The notes beneath the pieces were generated by a model, which saw only the letters and a program-made list of their open reading frames with translations, had not been told where the DNA came from and ran no database searches. Below, one piece after another: positions 39,430-48,674 of a stretch of 64,000 nucleotides of DNA. The DNA lies in NCBI RefSeq assembly GCF_001957135.1, contig NZ_MPHK01000001.1:392583-456582 (forward strand), in the 5' to 3' direction. This DNA comes from Shewanella sp. UCD-KL21 (lineage in GTDB: Bacteria; Pseudomonadota; Gammaproteobacteria; Enterobacterales; Shewanellaceae). Both the position numbers and the translations under genes were made by a program. Positions within the stretch are counted from its first letter, which is position 1, and every line of letters begins with the position of its first letter.

Positions 39430-41235
39430 TTAAAACCAATCAGGCTGCATATCAAAACTTGTACTGTCAGACGTTAACAAAATGGTTGACCAGTGCTCAA
39501 TTTTCGGTAGTTCAAATCGATAAAAATATTGCTGAGCCTGCAGCTTACCTTGATAAAAGTTTTCATCTGCTTGATGCGGCTTTTGACTGAGTGCTTCAGT
39601 GGCGACTATCGCTTGTTTTAACCATAGCCATGCTATGACAATGTGGCCAAATAACTCTAGATATTTAACCGAATTGGCTAATGCTAAATCAATGTTGTGG
39701 GTCGACATCGCGGTTAATACTGAATCTGTCGTTAATCTTAATAGTCTTACAGCATCATTAAGCTGACACGCATACACTTTTAAACTTGGGTGTATATTTG
39801 CTGCAGCGATGGTTTTAGTTATCTCATCCAAAGTTGCTATATAGCCCTGCATCTTGTTCATGGGCACTTTACGAGTCATTAAATCTAACGATTGAATGCC
39901 TGTTGTGCCTTCGTGAATGGGGTTTAGACGGTTATCTCGATAGAACATTTCAACTGGGTGTTCATTGGTATAACCATGCCCACCGAGTACTTGGATGGCA
40001 TAGGAATTAGCTTTGGGACCATATTCAGATGGCCATGTTTTAATGATAGGGGTTAAAAAATCTAATAGTGTGTGAGCATATTGTCGTTGCTCAATTGTAG
40101 CTGCAGTATGTTCGTCATCACTTAATTGGGTTCCATAAAGCACTAAGGCTAACGCCCCTTCAGCAATGGCCTTTTGTGCTAATAGCATCCGTTTTACATC
40201 TGCATGCTCAATAATATTGACCATTGGAGATAACGGGTCTTTGCAAGAAGGTAAACGACCTTGTGGACGGTTTTTAGCATAGTCTACTGAATATTGATAA
40301 CCTGCTACGGCCAATACTGCGCCACTGGTACCTACCATGATCCGCGCTTCATTCATCATATGAAACATGTATTTAAGGCCACAGTTTTCTTCGCCAACTA
40401 AATAACCCACCGAACCTTGTTTTTCACCAAAACTTAATGCCGTTGACGTTTGAGCACGACCACCCATTTTGTGAAAAAGTCCCGCAAGCGCGACTTCATT
40501 ATCGTCGCCTATAGAGCCGTCTTCATTTAATAAAAATTTAGGGACGACAAAAAGAGAAATTCCTTTTACCCCTTGCGGTGCGCCACGGAGACGGGCAAGC
40601 ACCAAATGGACGATATTTTCACTAAGATCGTGATCACCGCCAGAAATGAATATTTTATTACCGGTAATTCGATAACTGCCGTCATCTGCTTTAACCGCTT
40701 TAGTGGTTAAATCCCCTAGCCCTGAACCACTACCAGGCTCAGTCATGGCCATCGTGCCCATAAAACGCCCTTCTCGCATTGGTTTTACCCAAGTGTCGAT
40801 GAGCTCGTCACTGCCATGGGCTTGCAACAAGTTGGCGTTGGCCGTCGTTAGCATGTTGTAACCCATACCAACCCCACCTGCCACACTAAGATAAGCATTG
40901 GCAGCACTGGCAACAATAGGCGGTAATTGCATACCACCAAGGTCATAATCAGCTGTGGCGGCCGCTATACCAGATTCATTGACCGCATCAATAGCAGGTT
41001 TAAGCTCAGGTAGCAGATGAACTTTTGACCCATCAAAAGTCGGTTGCTCAATATCAAGTTTTTGACGAATAGGTAAAAAATGCTTTTCCGCAATGGCTTT
41101 TGCGGTATTAACTACCTCATTAAAAGTTTGGCGATCATGATCTTGATAACGCTCACGGTTAATTAAAGCTTCACTATCAAAGAGTTCATAAAGCATAAAT
41201 TCAAGATCGCGTTGATTCATTAAAGTAGCTGGCAT
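39430..41235 (-). CDS. Acyl-CoA dehydrogenase, long DmdC-like type
   Basis: A 601-residue FAD dehydrogenase and paralogue of the 13703 gene. Motifs are MAMTEPGSGSGLGDL (about residue 155), GNKIFISGGDHDLSENIVHLVLARLRG (about 190-216), QVLGGHGYTNEHPVEMFYRDNR and HEGTTGIQSLDLM. The C-terminal domain of about 120 residues is typical of the DmdC group. It is the last gene of the seven-gene operon that starts near 47450. It would introduce the 2,3 double bond in an acyl-CoA. Confidence 0.87.
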   Translation of the reverse strand: MPATLMNQRDLEFMLYELFDSEALINRERYQDHDRQTFNEVVNTAKAIAEKHFLPIRQKLDIEQPTFDGSKVHLLPELKPAIDAVNESGIAAATADYDLGGMQLPPIVASAANAYLSVAGGVGMGYNMLTTANANLLQAHGSDELIDTWVKPMREGRFMGTMAMTEPGSGSGLGDLTTKAVKADDGSYRITGNKIFISGGDHDLSENIVHLVLARLRGAPQGVKGISLFVVPKFLLNEDGSIGDDNEVALAGLFHKMGGRAQTSTALSFGEKQGSVGYLVGEENCGLKYMFHMMNEARIMVGTSGAVLAVAGYQYSVDYAKNRPQGRLPSCKDPLSPMVNIIEHADVKRMLLAQKAIAEGALALVLYGTQLSDDEHTAATIEQRQYAHTLLDFLTPIIKTWPSEYGPKANSYAIQVLGGHGYTNEHPVEMFYRDNRLNPIHEGTTGIQSLDLMTRKVPMNKMQGYIATLDEITKTIAAANIHPSLKVYACQLNDAVRLLRLTTDSVLTAMSTHNIDLALANSVKYLELFGHIVIAWLWLKQAIVATEALSQKPHQADENFYQGKLQAQQYFYRFELPKIEHWSTILLTSDSTSFDMQPDWF

Positions 41236-41312
41236 AATTTGTTCTCTTTACTGGTCAAAAACTCGCTGTCAATCCTGTAAAACAGTGACTCACTCTGGCT
41301 AAAAGTTGCCAT

Positions 41313-42074
41313 TTAAAAGGCTGATACTCCGCCATCCACTGCGATACATTGGCCAGTCATATAAGTATTTGCTGGCGATAACATCATCAACATCACCGCG
41401 ACAATTTCTTTAGGCTCACCGAGGCGTTTCATAGGTGCGCCGCGGCCCATTTTTTGTTGCTGCTCTGCATCTGCAAAATTGGTGACCATAGGCGTTAACG
41501 TAAAGAATGGACAAATAGCATTAACCCGAATATTTGCGCGACCATATTCAACGGCAGCTGTTTTGGTTAAGCCAATAACCGCGTGTTTGGCCATTGAATA
41601 AGCACTGCCTCTTGCCGCGCCGCCAATACCCGCCATAGAGCTGACATTAAGAATTATCCCTTCACCTTGAGTTAGCATTTGCTCTATTTGGTAACGCATG
41701 CCAAATTGCACACCTTTTACATTTATCGCAAATTGGCTATCCATAATTGATTCATCTATTTCATGAAATGGCATAAATTCATGGGCAACACCGGCGTTGT
41801 TCACGCCGATATCAACACGTCCAAATACCTCAATCGCGGTGTCGACCATTAATTTACATTGATCAATTTTTGAAACATCGCATTTCATGGCGAGAATTTC
41901 AGCCCCGGTAGCGGCAATGTCATCTGCCACTTTATGTACGCCGGCTTCATTAATATCGCTTATTACCAATTTAGCGCCGCGTTTGGCCAACTCTTGTGCG
42001 AGCAATTGCCCAAAACCTTGTGCTGCACCGGTAATGATGGCGACTTTACCGCTAAAATCTAATAATGGATCCAT
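41313..42074 (-). CDS. SDR-family dehydrogenase
   Basis: A 253-residue classical SDR. TGAAQGFGQ (about residues 15-23) binds the nucleotide; DI after the second strand (LVISDINEAG) suggests NAD preference. NNAGVAHE, NVSSMAG and YSMAKHA give the Asn-Ser-Tyr-Lys tetrad. It probably oxidises a hydroxyl group on an acyl chain. It is between the kinase-like gene and the DmdC-like gene in the operon, one of three SDRs in the region. Confidence 0.88.
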   Translation of the reverse strand: MDPLLDFSGKVAIITGAAQGFGQLLAQELAKRGAKLVISDINEAGVHKVADDIAATGAEILAMKCDVSKIDQCKLMVDTAIEVFGRVDIGVNNAGVAHEFMPFHEIDESIMDSQFAINVKGVQFGMRYQIEQMLTQGEGIILNVSSMAGIGGAARGSAYSMAKHAVIGLTKTAAVEYGRANIRVNAICPFFTLTPMVTNFADAEQQQKMGRGAPMKRLGEPKEIVAVMLMMLSPANTYMTGQCIAVDGGVSAF

Positions 42075-42142
42075 GAGAACTTTCCTCTAAATTATTGATT
42101 GTACTGAGTGATATAAATGAAACCTGTGAATAATGGCGCTTA

Positions 42143-43177
42143 TCAGCTATCTGCACTGATGATTTGTAACGCCATTTGAGCTAATGGCGCGACAAATGCC
42201 CCCACCTTGTTAGCGTTTTCATTGGATGCATTACCTTGCGTCGCACGCTTTGCAACCCCCTGAGCAATGGCTGCTAGCCTAAAGAAACTAAATGCCAGAT
42301 AAAACGTCCAATTGTTGATGCGCTCAATCCCCATACGCTGGCAATAGCTGGCGACATATTCGTCTTCAGTTGGGATCCCTAAACTAGCGCGATCAATGCC
42401 TTGTAAGCCATCAATACTGCCCATGCCTGCTGGCATTCTTAGTTGCATACATTGATAAGCTAAATCAGCATAGGGATGGCCTAAGGTTGATAATTCCCAA
42501 TCCAGCAGTGCTATGACCTTGGCTGAGTCTTTGGCAAACATCATATTGTCTAGGCGAAAATCCCCATGGACTAGACAACTACGGCCGTCATCATTAGGTA
42601 AATTCGCTTCTAGCCATTGGCTTAGATCATCCATTGCTTTAATGGGGGTCATCTCAGTTTGGCGGTATTGTGACGTCCAACGGGCTAATTGACGTTCAAA
42701 ATAGTTACCAGCTTTACCATAATCACTTAACCCTACTTGCTCGACATCAACGCTATGCAGCGCAACCAGGACTTTATTCATTTCATCGTACATCTCGGTA
42801 CGTTGCCCATTGGTGGCTATGTCGGATAAAGATGCACTCCAATACACAGTGCCATCACAATACTCCATCACGTAAAACATCGAGCCGATGATGCTTGGGT
42901 CTTCACATAAGTGATATACCTTAGCGACGGGCACCTTAGTATCTTGCAATGCTTTGATCACTTTATATTCGCGATCCACCGCATGGGCAGACTTTAACAA
43001 CTTGCCTGGTGGTTGCCTGCGCAGCACGTAGACACCTGTTGCCGCTTGTAATTTAAACGTCGGGTTAGACTGACCACCGGCAAACTTTTCAAGCGTAATG
43101 GGACCGTGAAAACCAGTAATATGGCGCTCTAGATACTGAGTTAATTGATTAAGGTCGATTAAATTATCGTCTAACAT
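42143..43177 (-). CDS. APH-fold kinase, ACAD10/11- or LvaA-like
   Basis: A 344-residue aminoglycoside-phosphotransferase-fold protein. GGQSNPTFKL (nucleotide loop, near residue 35), YVLRRQPPG (with the Lys/Arg region), LVHGDFRLDNMMF (catalytic loop, near 205) and LLDWELSTLGHPYADLAY (metal-binding Asp, near 225) are intact. In animals and Pseudomonas levulinate catabolism, this kinase type phosphorylates 4-hydroxyacyl-CoA, and a companion acyl-CoA-dehydrogenase-like enzyme removes the phosphate. The ACAD11-like gene is directly upstream. The start at ATG 43177 is preferred over an upstream TTG. Confidence 0.87.
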   Translation of the reverse strand: MLDDNLIDLNQLTQYLERHITGFHGPITLEKFAGGQSNPTFKLQAATGVYVLRRQPPGKLLKSAHAVDREYKVIKALQDTKVPVAKVYHLCEDPSIIGSMFYVMEYCDGTVYWSASLSDIATNGQRTEMYDEMNKVLVALHSVDVEQVGLSDYGKAGNYFERQLARWTSQYRQTEMTPIKAMDDLSQWLEANLPNDDGRSCLVHGDFRLDNMMFAKDSAKVIALLDWELSTLGHPYADLAYQCMQLRMPAGMGSIDGLQGIDRASLGIPTEDEYVASYCQRMGIERINNWTFYLAFSFFRLAAIAQGVAKRATQGNASNENANKVGAFVAPLAQMALQIISADS

Positions 43178-43240
43178 TGGCAATACTCTTTCAGACCACT
43201 TAAGGGTCAACAGTTAACTTAATTTAGTGTGGCAAATTAA

Positions 43241-43276
43241 AACCGCATCACCCATTGAATTACAGTCGGGTGATGC
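43241..43276 (-). terminator. Intra-operon hairpin, possible attenuator
   Basis: On the minus strand a 9-bp perfect stem (GCATCACCC/GGGTGATGC) is followed by GGTTTTAATTT. It lies between the ACAD11-like stop and the kinase gene, so it may lower downstream expression or shape mRNA stability. Confidence 0.55.
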
Positions 43277-43282
43277 CTGATG

Positions 43283-44494
43283 TTAACTTGAGATTTTCTT
43301 AACTAAGTCACGTCCCAGTTGCATCATATGCACCTGATCGGGTCCATCAGCTAAACGTAAGGTACGTTGCCCTGCCCAAGCATGCGCTAAAAATGTATCT
43401 TGGCTAACCCCCACAGCCCCATGGCACTGGATTGCACGGTCAATGACATCAAGGGACATATTCGGGGCAACGATTTTAATCATGGCGATTAAATCTTTAG
43501 CCGCTTTATTGCCTTCGGTGTCCATTTTTTGGGCTGCTTTTAAGGTCATTAAACGCGCTTGTTCAATTTGACAGGCTGACTTTGCAATATCTTCACGTAC
43601 TGATTGTTGTTTTATCATCGGCTGACCAAATACAATACGTTCACTGACGCGTTTACACATTAAATCTAATGCCCGTTGGGCGATGCCAACTGAGCGCATG
43701 CAGTGATGAATCCGCCCAGGCCCTAAACGACCTTGAGCGATTTCAAAACCTTTGCCCTCACCCACAATAATGTTTGCAACAGGTACACGGACATTGTCAA
43801 AAGTGACTTCAGCGTGGCCTTCTGGTGAGTCATCAAAACCAAATACCTTCATCGGCCTGACTAAAGTCACACCAGGGGTATCCATTGGTACGAGCACCTG
43901 TGACTGCTGCACGTAGCGATTACTGTTTGTTGGATCTGTTTTACCCATCACAATCATAATTTCACATTGTTTACGACAGGCACCACTGATATAGAATTTG
44001 CGACCATTAATGACATACTCATCACCGTCACGTTCTATACGTAATTCAATATTGGTCGCATCACTTGAAGCAACTTCTGGCTCTGTCATCGCAAAAGCTG
44101 AACGAATTTTGCCTTCCAGTAATGGCTCTAACCATTGTTTCTTTTGGGCTTCGTTACCGTAACGGGCTAATACTTCCATATTTCCAGTGTCAGGTGCAGC
44201 GCAGTTAAATACTTCAGGCGCCCACATGACTCGACCCATTAACTCTGCCAATGGTGCATATTCAAGGTTGGTTAACCCTGCGCTATATTTGCCATAGGTA
44301 AGCGGTAAAAATAAATTCCATAAGCCTTCCGCTTTTGCCATTGCCTTGAGCTCTTCCATTAAAGGAGGGGTTGACCAAGGTTCAAGTTCAACTTGTTTAT
44401 GCATTGCTTCTTCGTTAGGAAAAACATGCAAATCCATAAATTGGCTGACACGTTCGATTAGCTGCTGAACTTTAGGACTGTATTCAAAATCCAT
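43283..44494 (-). CDS. Acyl-CoA dehydrogenase, ACAD11-like
   Basis: A 403-residue acyl-CoA dehydrogenase-fold protein. [17 protein letters not shown] (about residues 134-150), [16 protein letters not shown] (about 163-178), [19 protein letters not shown] (about 255-273) and [31 protein letters not shown] are hallmarks of the ACAD10/ACAD11 subgroup. In that subgroup the partner kinase phosphorylates a hydroxyacyl-CoA and this enzyme processes the phospho-intermediate. The kinase gene follows here as a separate gene, whereas the two are fused in animal ACAD11. Confidence 0.9.
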   Translation of the reverse strand: MDFEYSPKVQQLIERVSQFMDLHVFPNEEAMHKQVELEPWSTPPLMEELKAMAKAEGLWNLFLPLTYGKYSAGLTNLEYAPLAELMGRVMWAPEVFNCAAPDTGNMEVLARYGNEAQKKQWLEPLLEGKIRSAFAMTEPEVASSDATNIELRIERDGDEYVINGRKFYISGACRKQCEIMIVMGKTDPTNSNRYVQQSQVLVPMDTPGVTLVRPMKVFGFDDSPEGHAEVTFDNVRVPVANIIVGEGKGFEIAQGRLGPGRIHHCMRSVGIAQRALDLMCKRVSERIVFGQPMIKQQSVREDIAKSACQIEQARLMTLKAAQKMDTEGNKAAKDLIAMIKIVAPNMSLDVIDRAIQCHGAVGVSQDTFLAHAWAGQRTLRLADGPDQVHMMQLGRDLVKKISS

Positions 44495-44600
44495 TTTATT
44501 CCCCTTTAAATCTGATCATTATTTATTGCAGTACAAACCGTTCACTACGAACCGTGTATAACAACAGTGCAGTACGCTGGTGCAGATGGTCAGTTAACAA

Positions 44601-45794
44601 TCAACTAAGCGACATCAGTGATTTTTTATTAAATGGTTTAATTTCGTCTATCGCATTGGACTTAATCTTATTTACCCACTGCGGATCAACAAGTAAAGCG
44701 CGGCCAATGCCCACTAAGTCAAACTCATCGTTATTTAAACGGATCAGTAATTCATCAATACCCGTTGGGTTAGATGTGCGAGAAAGATCGGCGTTACCTT
44801 CACCGATAAAGTCAGCATCTAAACCGACATTGCCCACTGTGATAACGGGTTTATTGGTCAGTTTCTTAGTCCAACCAGCAAGGTTGAGATCTGAGCCTTC
44901 AAATTCAGCGATCCAAAATCGGCGGGTACTGGCATGAAAAATATCCACACCTGCATTGCTAAGTAAACTCAAGAAAGTGTTTAGCTCTTCAGGAGTCTGA
45001 CAAAGCTTGGCGCTGTAATCTTGCTGTTTCCATTGAGAAAAACGGAATATAATCGTAAAGTCTTCACCTACAGCTGCGCGAATGGCTTTGACAATTTCAA
45101 CACCAAAACGAGTACGATTTTCTAAAGAACCACCGTATTGATCATCTCGTTGGTTGGTGCCTTCCCAGAAAAACTGATCCACTAAATATCCATGAGCGCC
45201 ATGCACTTCGATAGCATCAAAGCCGATATTTTTCGCATCCAGTGCTGCTTGGGCAAATGAAGCAACAACTTCATCAATATCAGCCTGAGTCATCGCGACA
45301 CCATTTTCAGCCCCAGGTTTGTATAACCCAGATGGACTGTATGCTGGCGCGTCTTTATCTGGGCCAATGCCTGGTTTTCTAACCGCACCTACGTGCCAGA
45401 GTTGCGGCGCAATTTTACCACCCACGGCGTGGACTTCATCAACGACATGTTTCCAGCCTGCAAGGGCCTTCTCTCCATAAATCGCGGGCACGTTTTCATA
45501 ACCGTTAGCTGCTTTATGGGAAATAAAGGTACCTTCGGTAATAATTAAACCAACATCTCCTTCTGCGCGGCGACGATAGTAAGCCGCAACATCTGCAGTA
45601 GGCACATAGTTTGGCGAAAAGGCGCGTGTCATTGGCGCCATAACGGTTTTATTTTTTAATGACAAACTTTTGCTGCTGAAAGATTCAAATAGTTTATCGA
45701 TACTATTATTCGGGCTATTGGTGCTATTAGCTCTATTGGTAGTGGTATTAGTCGTGCTGCTGTTGTTTGCAATGGTGCTGTTTTGACTGCTCAT
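44601..45794 (-). CDS. NADH:flavin oxidoreductase, old yellow enzyme family
   Basis: A 397-residue FMN enzyme. MAPMTRAFSP (about residues 51-60), QLWHVGAV, GFDAIEVHGAHGYLVDQFFWEGTNQRDDQYGGSLENRTRF-type active-site region and the GIGRALLVDP C-terminus are typical; the HGAHGYL His/His pair is the usual substrate site. The first 30 residues are an Asn/Ser/Thr-rich low-complexity run not part of the fold, yet AGGAAAAAATC before the ATG supports that start. It likely reduces an enoyl or enone intermediate in the operon's pathway. Confidence 0.87.
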   Translation of the reverse strand: MSSQNSTIANNSSTTNTTTNRANSTNSPNNSIDKLFESFSSKSLSLKNKTVMAPMTRAFSPNYVPTADVAAYYRRRAEGDVGLIITEGTFISHKAANGYENVPAIYGEKALAGWKHVVDEVHAVGGKIAPQLWHVGAVRKPGIGPDKDAPAYSPSGLYKPGAENGVAMTQADIDEVVASFAQAALDAKNIGFDAIEVHGAHGYLVDQFFWEGTNQRDDQYGGSLENRTRFGVEIVKAIRAAVGEDFTIIFRFSQWKQQDYSAKLCQTPEELNTFLSLLSNAGVDIFHASTRRFWIAEFEGSDLNLAGWTKKLTNKPVITVGNVGLDADFIGEGNADLSRTSNPTGIDELLIRLNNDEFDLVGIGRALLVDPQWVNKIKSNAIDEIKPFNKKSLMSLS

Positions 45795-45905
45795 GATTTT
45801 TTCCTAACACGGTTTTTTATTGTTATTGGTTATTGGTAATTGGTAATGGGTTATTTGATTCCAATTGACTGCTATTAATCACGGCTTTAACCATAATCGA
45901 GCTGA

Positions 45906-46676
45906 TTAACCGATTAAATAGCCACCATCAACATTAATCGCGGTACCTGTGGTATAGCTTGAAGCGTTAGAGACCAGATACAAGACTGTGCCGGCCATTT
46001 CGTCTGGCTGCGCCACACGTTTCATTGGCACGTGATGCATTAATTTATTTAAAATTGCAGGGTTATCTACCAATGCTGATGCAAATTTAGTATCTGTGCC
46101 GCCAGGTAGTAACGCATTAACTCGAATATTAAACTGGGCACATTCTTTGGCAAAAGCGTGTGTCATTGAAATGACAGCAGCTTTGGTTATCGAATATATA
46201 CCTTGATAATCACCCGGGATAACACCATTAACGGATGCCACATTGACAATGGAGCCTGCACCCGTTTGCTTCATCAATTTGGCGCCTTGGGTAGACATGA
46301 AGAAATAGCCACGAATGTTAACGTCGACAGTTTTTTGAAAGGCACTTAAATCAGTATCCATAATGTGGCCGTAATATGGATTAGCGGCGGCATTGTTCAC
46401 TAAAATATCTAACTTGCCATGCTTTTGTGTAATAGTGGCAAACAGCGAGTCTATTTGTTCCATCTCCCCAATATGGCATGCAATGGCCTCCGCACTACCG
46501 CCAGCGGTAACAATGTCATCGACCACTTTATTACACGCATCCAGTTTTCGACTTGAAACGATAACATGCGCGCCGTACTGGCCTAAAAGTTTAGCAATAC
46601 TTTCACCAATACCACGACTCGCGCCAGTGACTAATGCGACTTTCCCTGTTAAATCAAATAAGTTAATCTCTGACAT
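45906..46676 (-). CDS. SDR-family dehydrogenase
   Basis: A 256-residue classical SDR. TGASRGIGES near residue 16, NNAAANPYYG near 91, NVASVNG and YSITKAA (catalytic Tyr/Lys near 158-162) are present, with the C-terminal GTAINVDGGYLIG. It resembles the SDR (DHRS4-like) group often found beside ACAD11-like genes and LvaD-type proteins. It probably oxidises or reduces a hydroxy/keto group on an acyl chain. Confidence 0.88.
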   Translation of the reverse strand: MSEINLFDLTGKVALVTGASRGIGESIAKLLGQYGAHVIVSSRKLDACNKVVDDIVTAGGSAEAIACHIGEMEQIDSLFATITQKHGKLDILVNNAAANPYYGHIMDTDLSAFQKTVDVNIRGYFFMSTQGAKLMKQTGAGSIVNVASVNGVIPGDYQGIYSITKAAVISMTHAFAKECAQFNIRVNALLPGGTDTKFASALVDNPAILNKLMHHVPMKRVAQPDEMAGTVLYLVSNASSYTTGTAINVDGGYLIG

Positions 46677-46715
46677 GCTTAATCCCTACCTATTTTTAAG
46701 TTGTTTTTGGCGGCG

Positions 46716-47450
46716 TTATCTAAAGGTTACCCAATCTTCGCCTGCTTGTTCTAAATGACTATAGTTATTTAAATAATCGATACTTAGCATCTGTTCTGAA
46801 AATAATAATTTAGTGACACTGGTATTTCTAACCTGATGATTTATCTTTAATAATTCTTGGTCTGTTAATTTAAGAATATGCTGAATGATGACTGAAATTG
46901 TTCCGCCAGAGGTAAATACCAATATATCTTTTGATTTTTTTGCATTGTCATCATTAGCACTAAGCTGGCGTTTAGTGGCTAACTCTTGATCTATTATATT
47001 TTGTAGCGCACGGATGCAACGTAACTTGAACTGCGGCCAGCTTTCTTTATATTCGTCATGATTATCACTGAACATCCAGCGTTCTAACGCGAGTGCGAAT
47101 TCTTTTTGAAAGGTTTTATTGGGGTTTTGTAGTTTATTGATATCTTCACTCATCTTGGCGAAGTTTTGCCATTGAGGGTGGTGTTTTTTTAAAATATCAA
47201 CATGGTCAAATTCATTAAAGCCCGAGTGAATAATCATTGGTACTGTGCTGGTTTGATAACCTTCACTAAATCCAGATAATGTTTGCCCATGGCGTAACAG
47301 ATCGCCACAATAAAACTTACTTGGCTGGGCTCTTGCGCGCCAATATTCACCAAGAAGCTGTGCTTGTTGTTCGCCTTTTTTTGACAGCTGATCGTAATCA
47401 GCACTTCCAAAAGAAGCTTGCCCATGCCTTATCAAATATATTGCAGCCAT
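46716..47450 (-). CDS. Histidine-phosphatase-superfamily protein, second His changed
   Basis: A 244-residue phosphoglycerate-mutase-fold protein. The first catalytic His is in YLIRHGQASFG (residue 9). The second one, usually in an S/A-HG motif, aligns with VFTSGGTISVII near residue 185 and is Gly or Ser here. The start is set at ATG 47450, which gives the RHG motif its normal position; an upstream extension of 14 residues is rejected. It is the first gene of the operon with the APH kinase. It may act on a phosphorylated acyl intermediate or have lost phosphatase activity. Confidence 0.78.
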   Translation of the reverse strand: MAAIYLIRHGQASFGSADYDQLSKKGEQQAQLLGEYWRARAQPSKFYCGDLLRHGQTLSGFSEGYQTSTVPMIIHSGFNEFDHVDILKKHHPQWQNFAKMSEDINKLQNPNKTFQKEFALALERWMFSDNHDEYKESWPQFKLRCIRALQNIIDQELATKRQLSANDDNAKKSKDILVFTSGGTISVIIQHILKLTDQELLKINHQVRNTSVTKLLFSEQMLSIDYLNNYSHLEQAGEDWVTFR

Positions 47451-47615
47451 ATAAATACTCAGTGTGATATTCGGTTTTAAGCAGCGAAACAAAAAATGTT
47501 TATTGATGCTTCAATTTGTTTTATAGCTTTTAATTACCACCCGCACGTTTTAGGACTAACCATTGCTGGTGGTTCAGTTACCTTTGTAAACGAGCCGTTT
47601 AAAATCGACTTGACT

Positions 47616-47685
47616 ATGCTAAGGTCACAACCTAGATTAAACAAATGAATAGTTCTTATACCCTACTATTTATATTTTAAATAGT
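47616..47685 (-). promoter_or_regulatory. Promoter and LysR-type operator of the long acyl-CoA operon
   Basis: On the minus strand: -35 TTGTTT (47639-47644), 17-base spacer, -10 TAGCAT (47616-47621). The 20-mer at 47635-47654 matches the maoC promoter exactly. Further out, ACTATTTA and TAAATAGT form a perfect 8-bp inverted repeat with a 5-bp gap (47665-47685), centred near -66 from the predicted start, the normal LysR activation-site position. Confidence 0.7.
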
Positions 47686-47774
47686 TAGACTGATAAAATT
47701 TGGCCAGTGTCGGTTGAATTTTTTTGATTAACGTTAGCAGTGTAGATTTTTAGCAAGGATGCAATGGTGCCAGC

Positions 47775-48674
47775 ATGAAAATAGATTTGAATTTGTTTGT
47801 CGTTTTTGATGCCATTTATTGTGAGGGAAATATAACTAAAGCGGCTTCTGTACTAAATTTGTCTCAACCCGCAGTCAGTCATTCCTTAGGCAAGTTGCGT
47901 GCTCACTTTGATGATGCTTTATTTGTGCGGCAAGGTAATGAAATGAGACCAACGCCGGTGGCAAAGAATGTTATTGCGGATGTGCGTGAAGCCTTACATC
48001 AACTGCAGGTTTGCTTGGTGCAATCAAGGCAATTTGAACCGTCAACCTCCCGTGAAAATTTTTCACTGTCATTGCACGGTTCATTAGAACCCTACTATTT
48101 ACCGCCACTACAACAAAGTTTATCTAAAGAGTCTCCGACGATAAATATACGCAGTAATAAACGCGTAAGGCGTAGTGATTTAGAAAATAAATTAGCCAGT
48201 GGCGATATCGATTTAGCCATTGATGCACTTATTCCTGTTAGCAATAATATTCTGCATACCCAACTAGAACTAGATCAAGTAGTGGTAATGGCGCGCAAGG
48301 ATCACCCTTCTATTAATAGCAGCTTAGACTTAGATACATATTTACATCTGCAGCATGTTTTAGTGTCTTCGCGCTCAACAGGGCCAGGACTTGAAGATTT
48401 TGAATTATCACGCTTGGGCTTACATCGTAAAATATCATTACGCTGCCAACATCCTTTTACGGCATGTCGCATTATCACCAATAACGATATGTTGCTGACC
48501 TTGCCCAAAAGAGCGGCAGAAATGTACAGTCAATTATTCGATATCAATATATATCCCATGCCAGTTGAATTACCGGGTATTGATGTGCATTTATATTGGC
48601 ATGTGAATGTCGACAAAGAGCCGGCAAATAAGTGGCTGCGTAATAAAATGATTATGGCGGCATCAAATAGCTGA
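47775..48674 (+). CDS. LysR-family transcriptional regulator
   Basis: A 299-residue LysR regulator of normal length. The HTH lies at residues about 4-63 (NITKAASVLNLSQPAVSHSLGKL, then LFVRQGNEMRPTPVA). The effector domain begins near residue 90. It is divergent from the long acyl-CoA operon; the inverted repeat and shared promoter motif in the intergenic region make it the likely regulator of both acyl-CoA units. The effector could be an acyl-CoA or the free acid; not determined. Confidence 0.9.
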   Translation: MKIDLNLFVVFDAIYCEGNITKAASVLNLSQPAVSHSLGKLRAHFDDALFVRQGNEMRPTPVAKNVIADVREALHQLQVCLVQSRQFEPSTSRENFSLSLHGSLEPYYLPPLQQSLSKESPTINIRSNKRVRRSDLENKLASGDIDLAIDALIPVSNNILHTQLELDQVVVMARKDHPSINSSLDLDTYLHLQHVLVSSRSTGPGLEDFELSRLGLHRKISLRCQHPFTACRIITNNDMLLTLPKRAAEMYSQLFDINIYPMPVELPGIDVHLYWHVNVDKEPANKWLRNKMIMAASNS

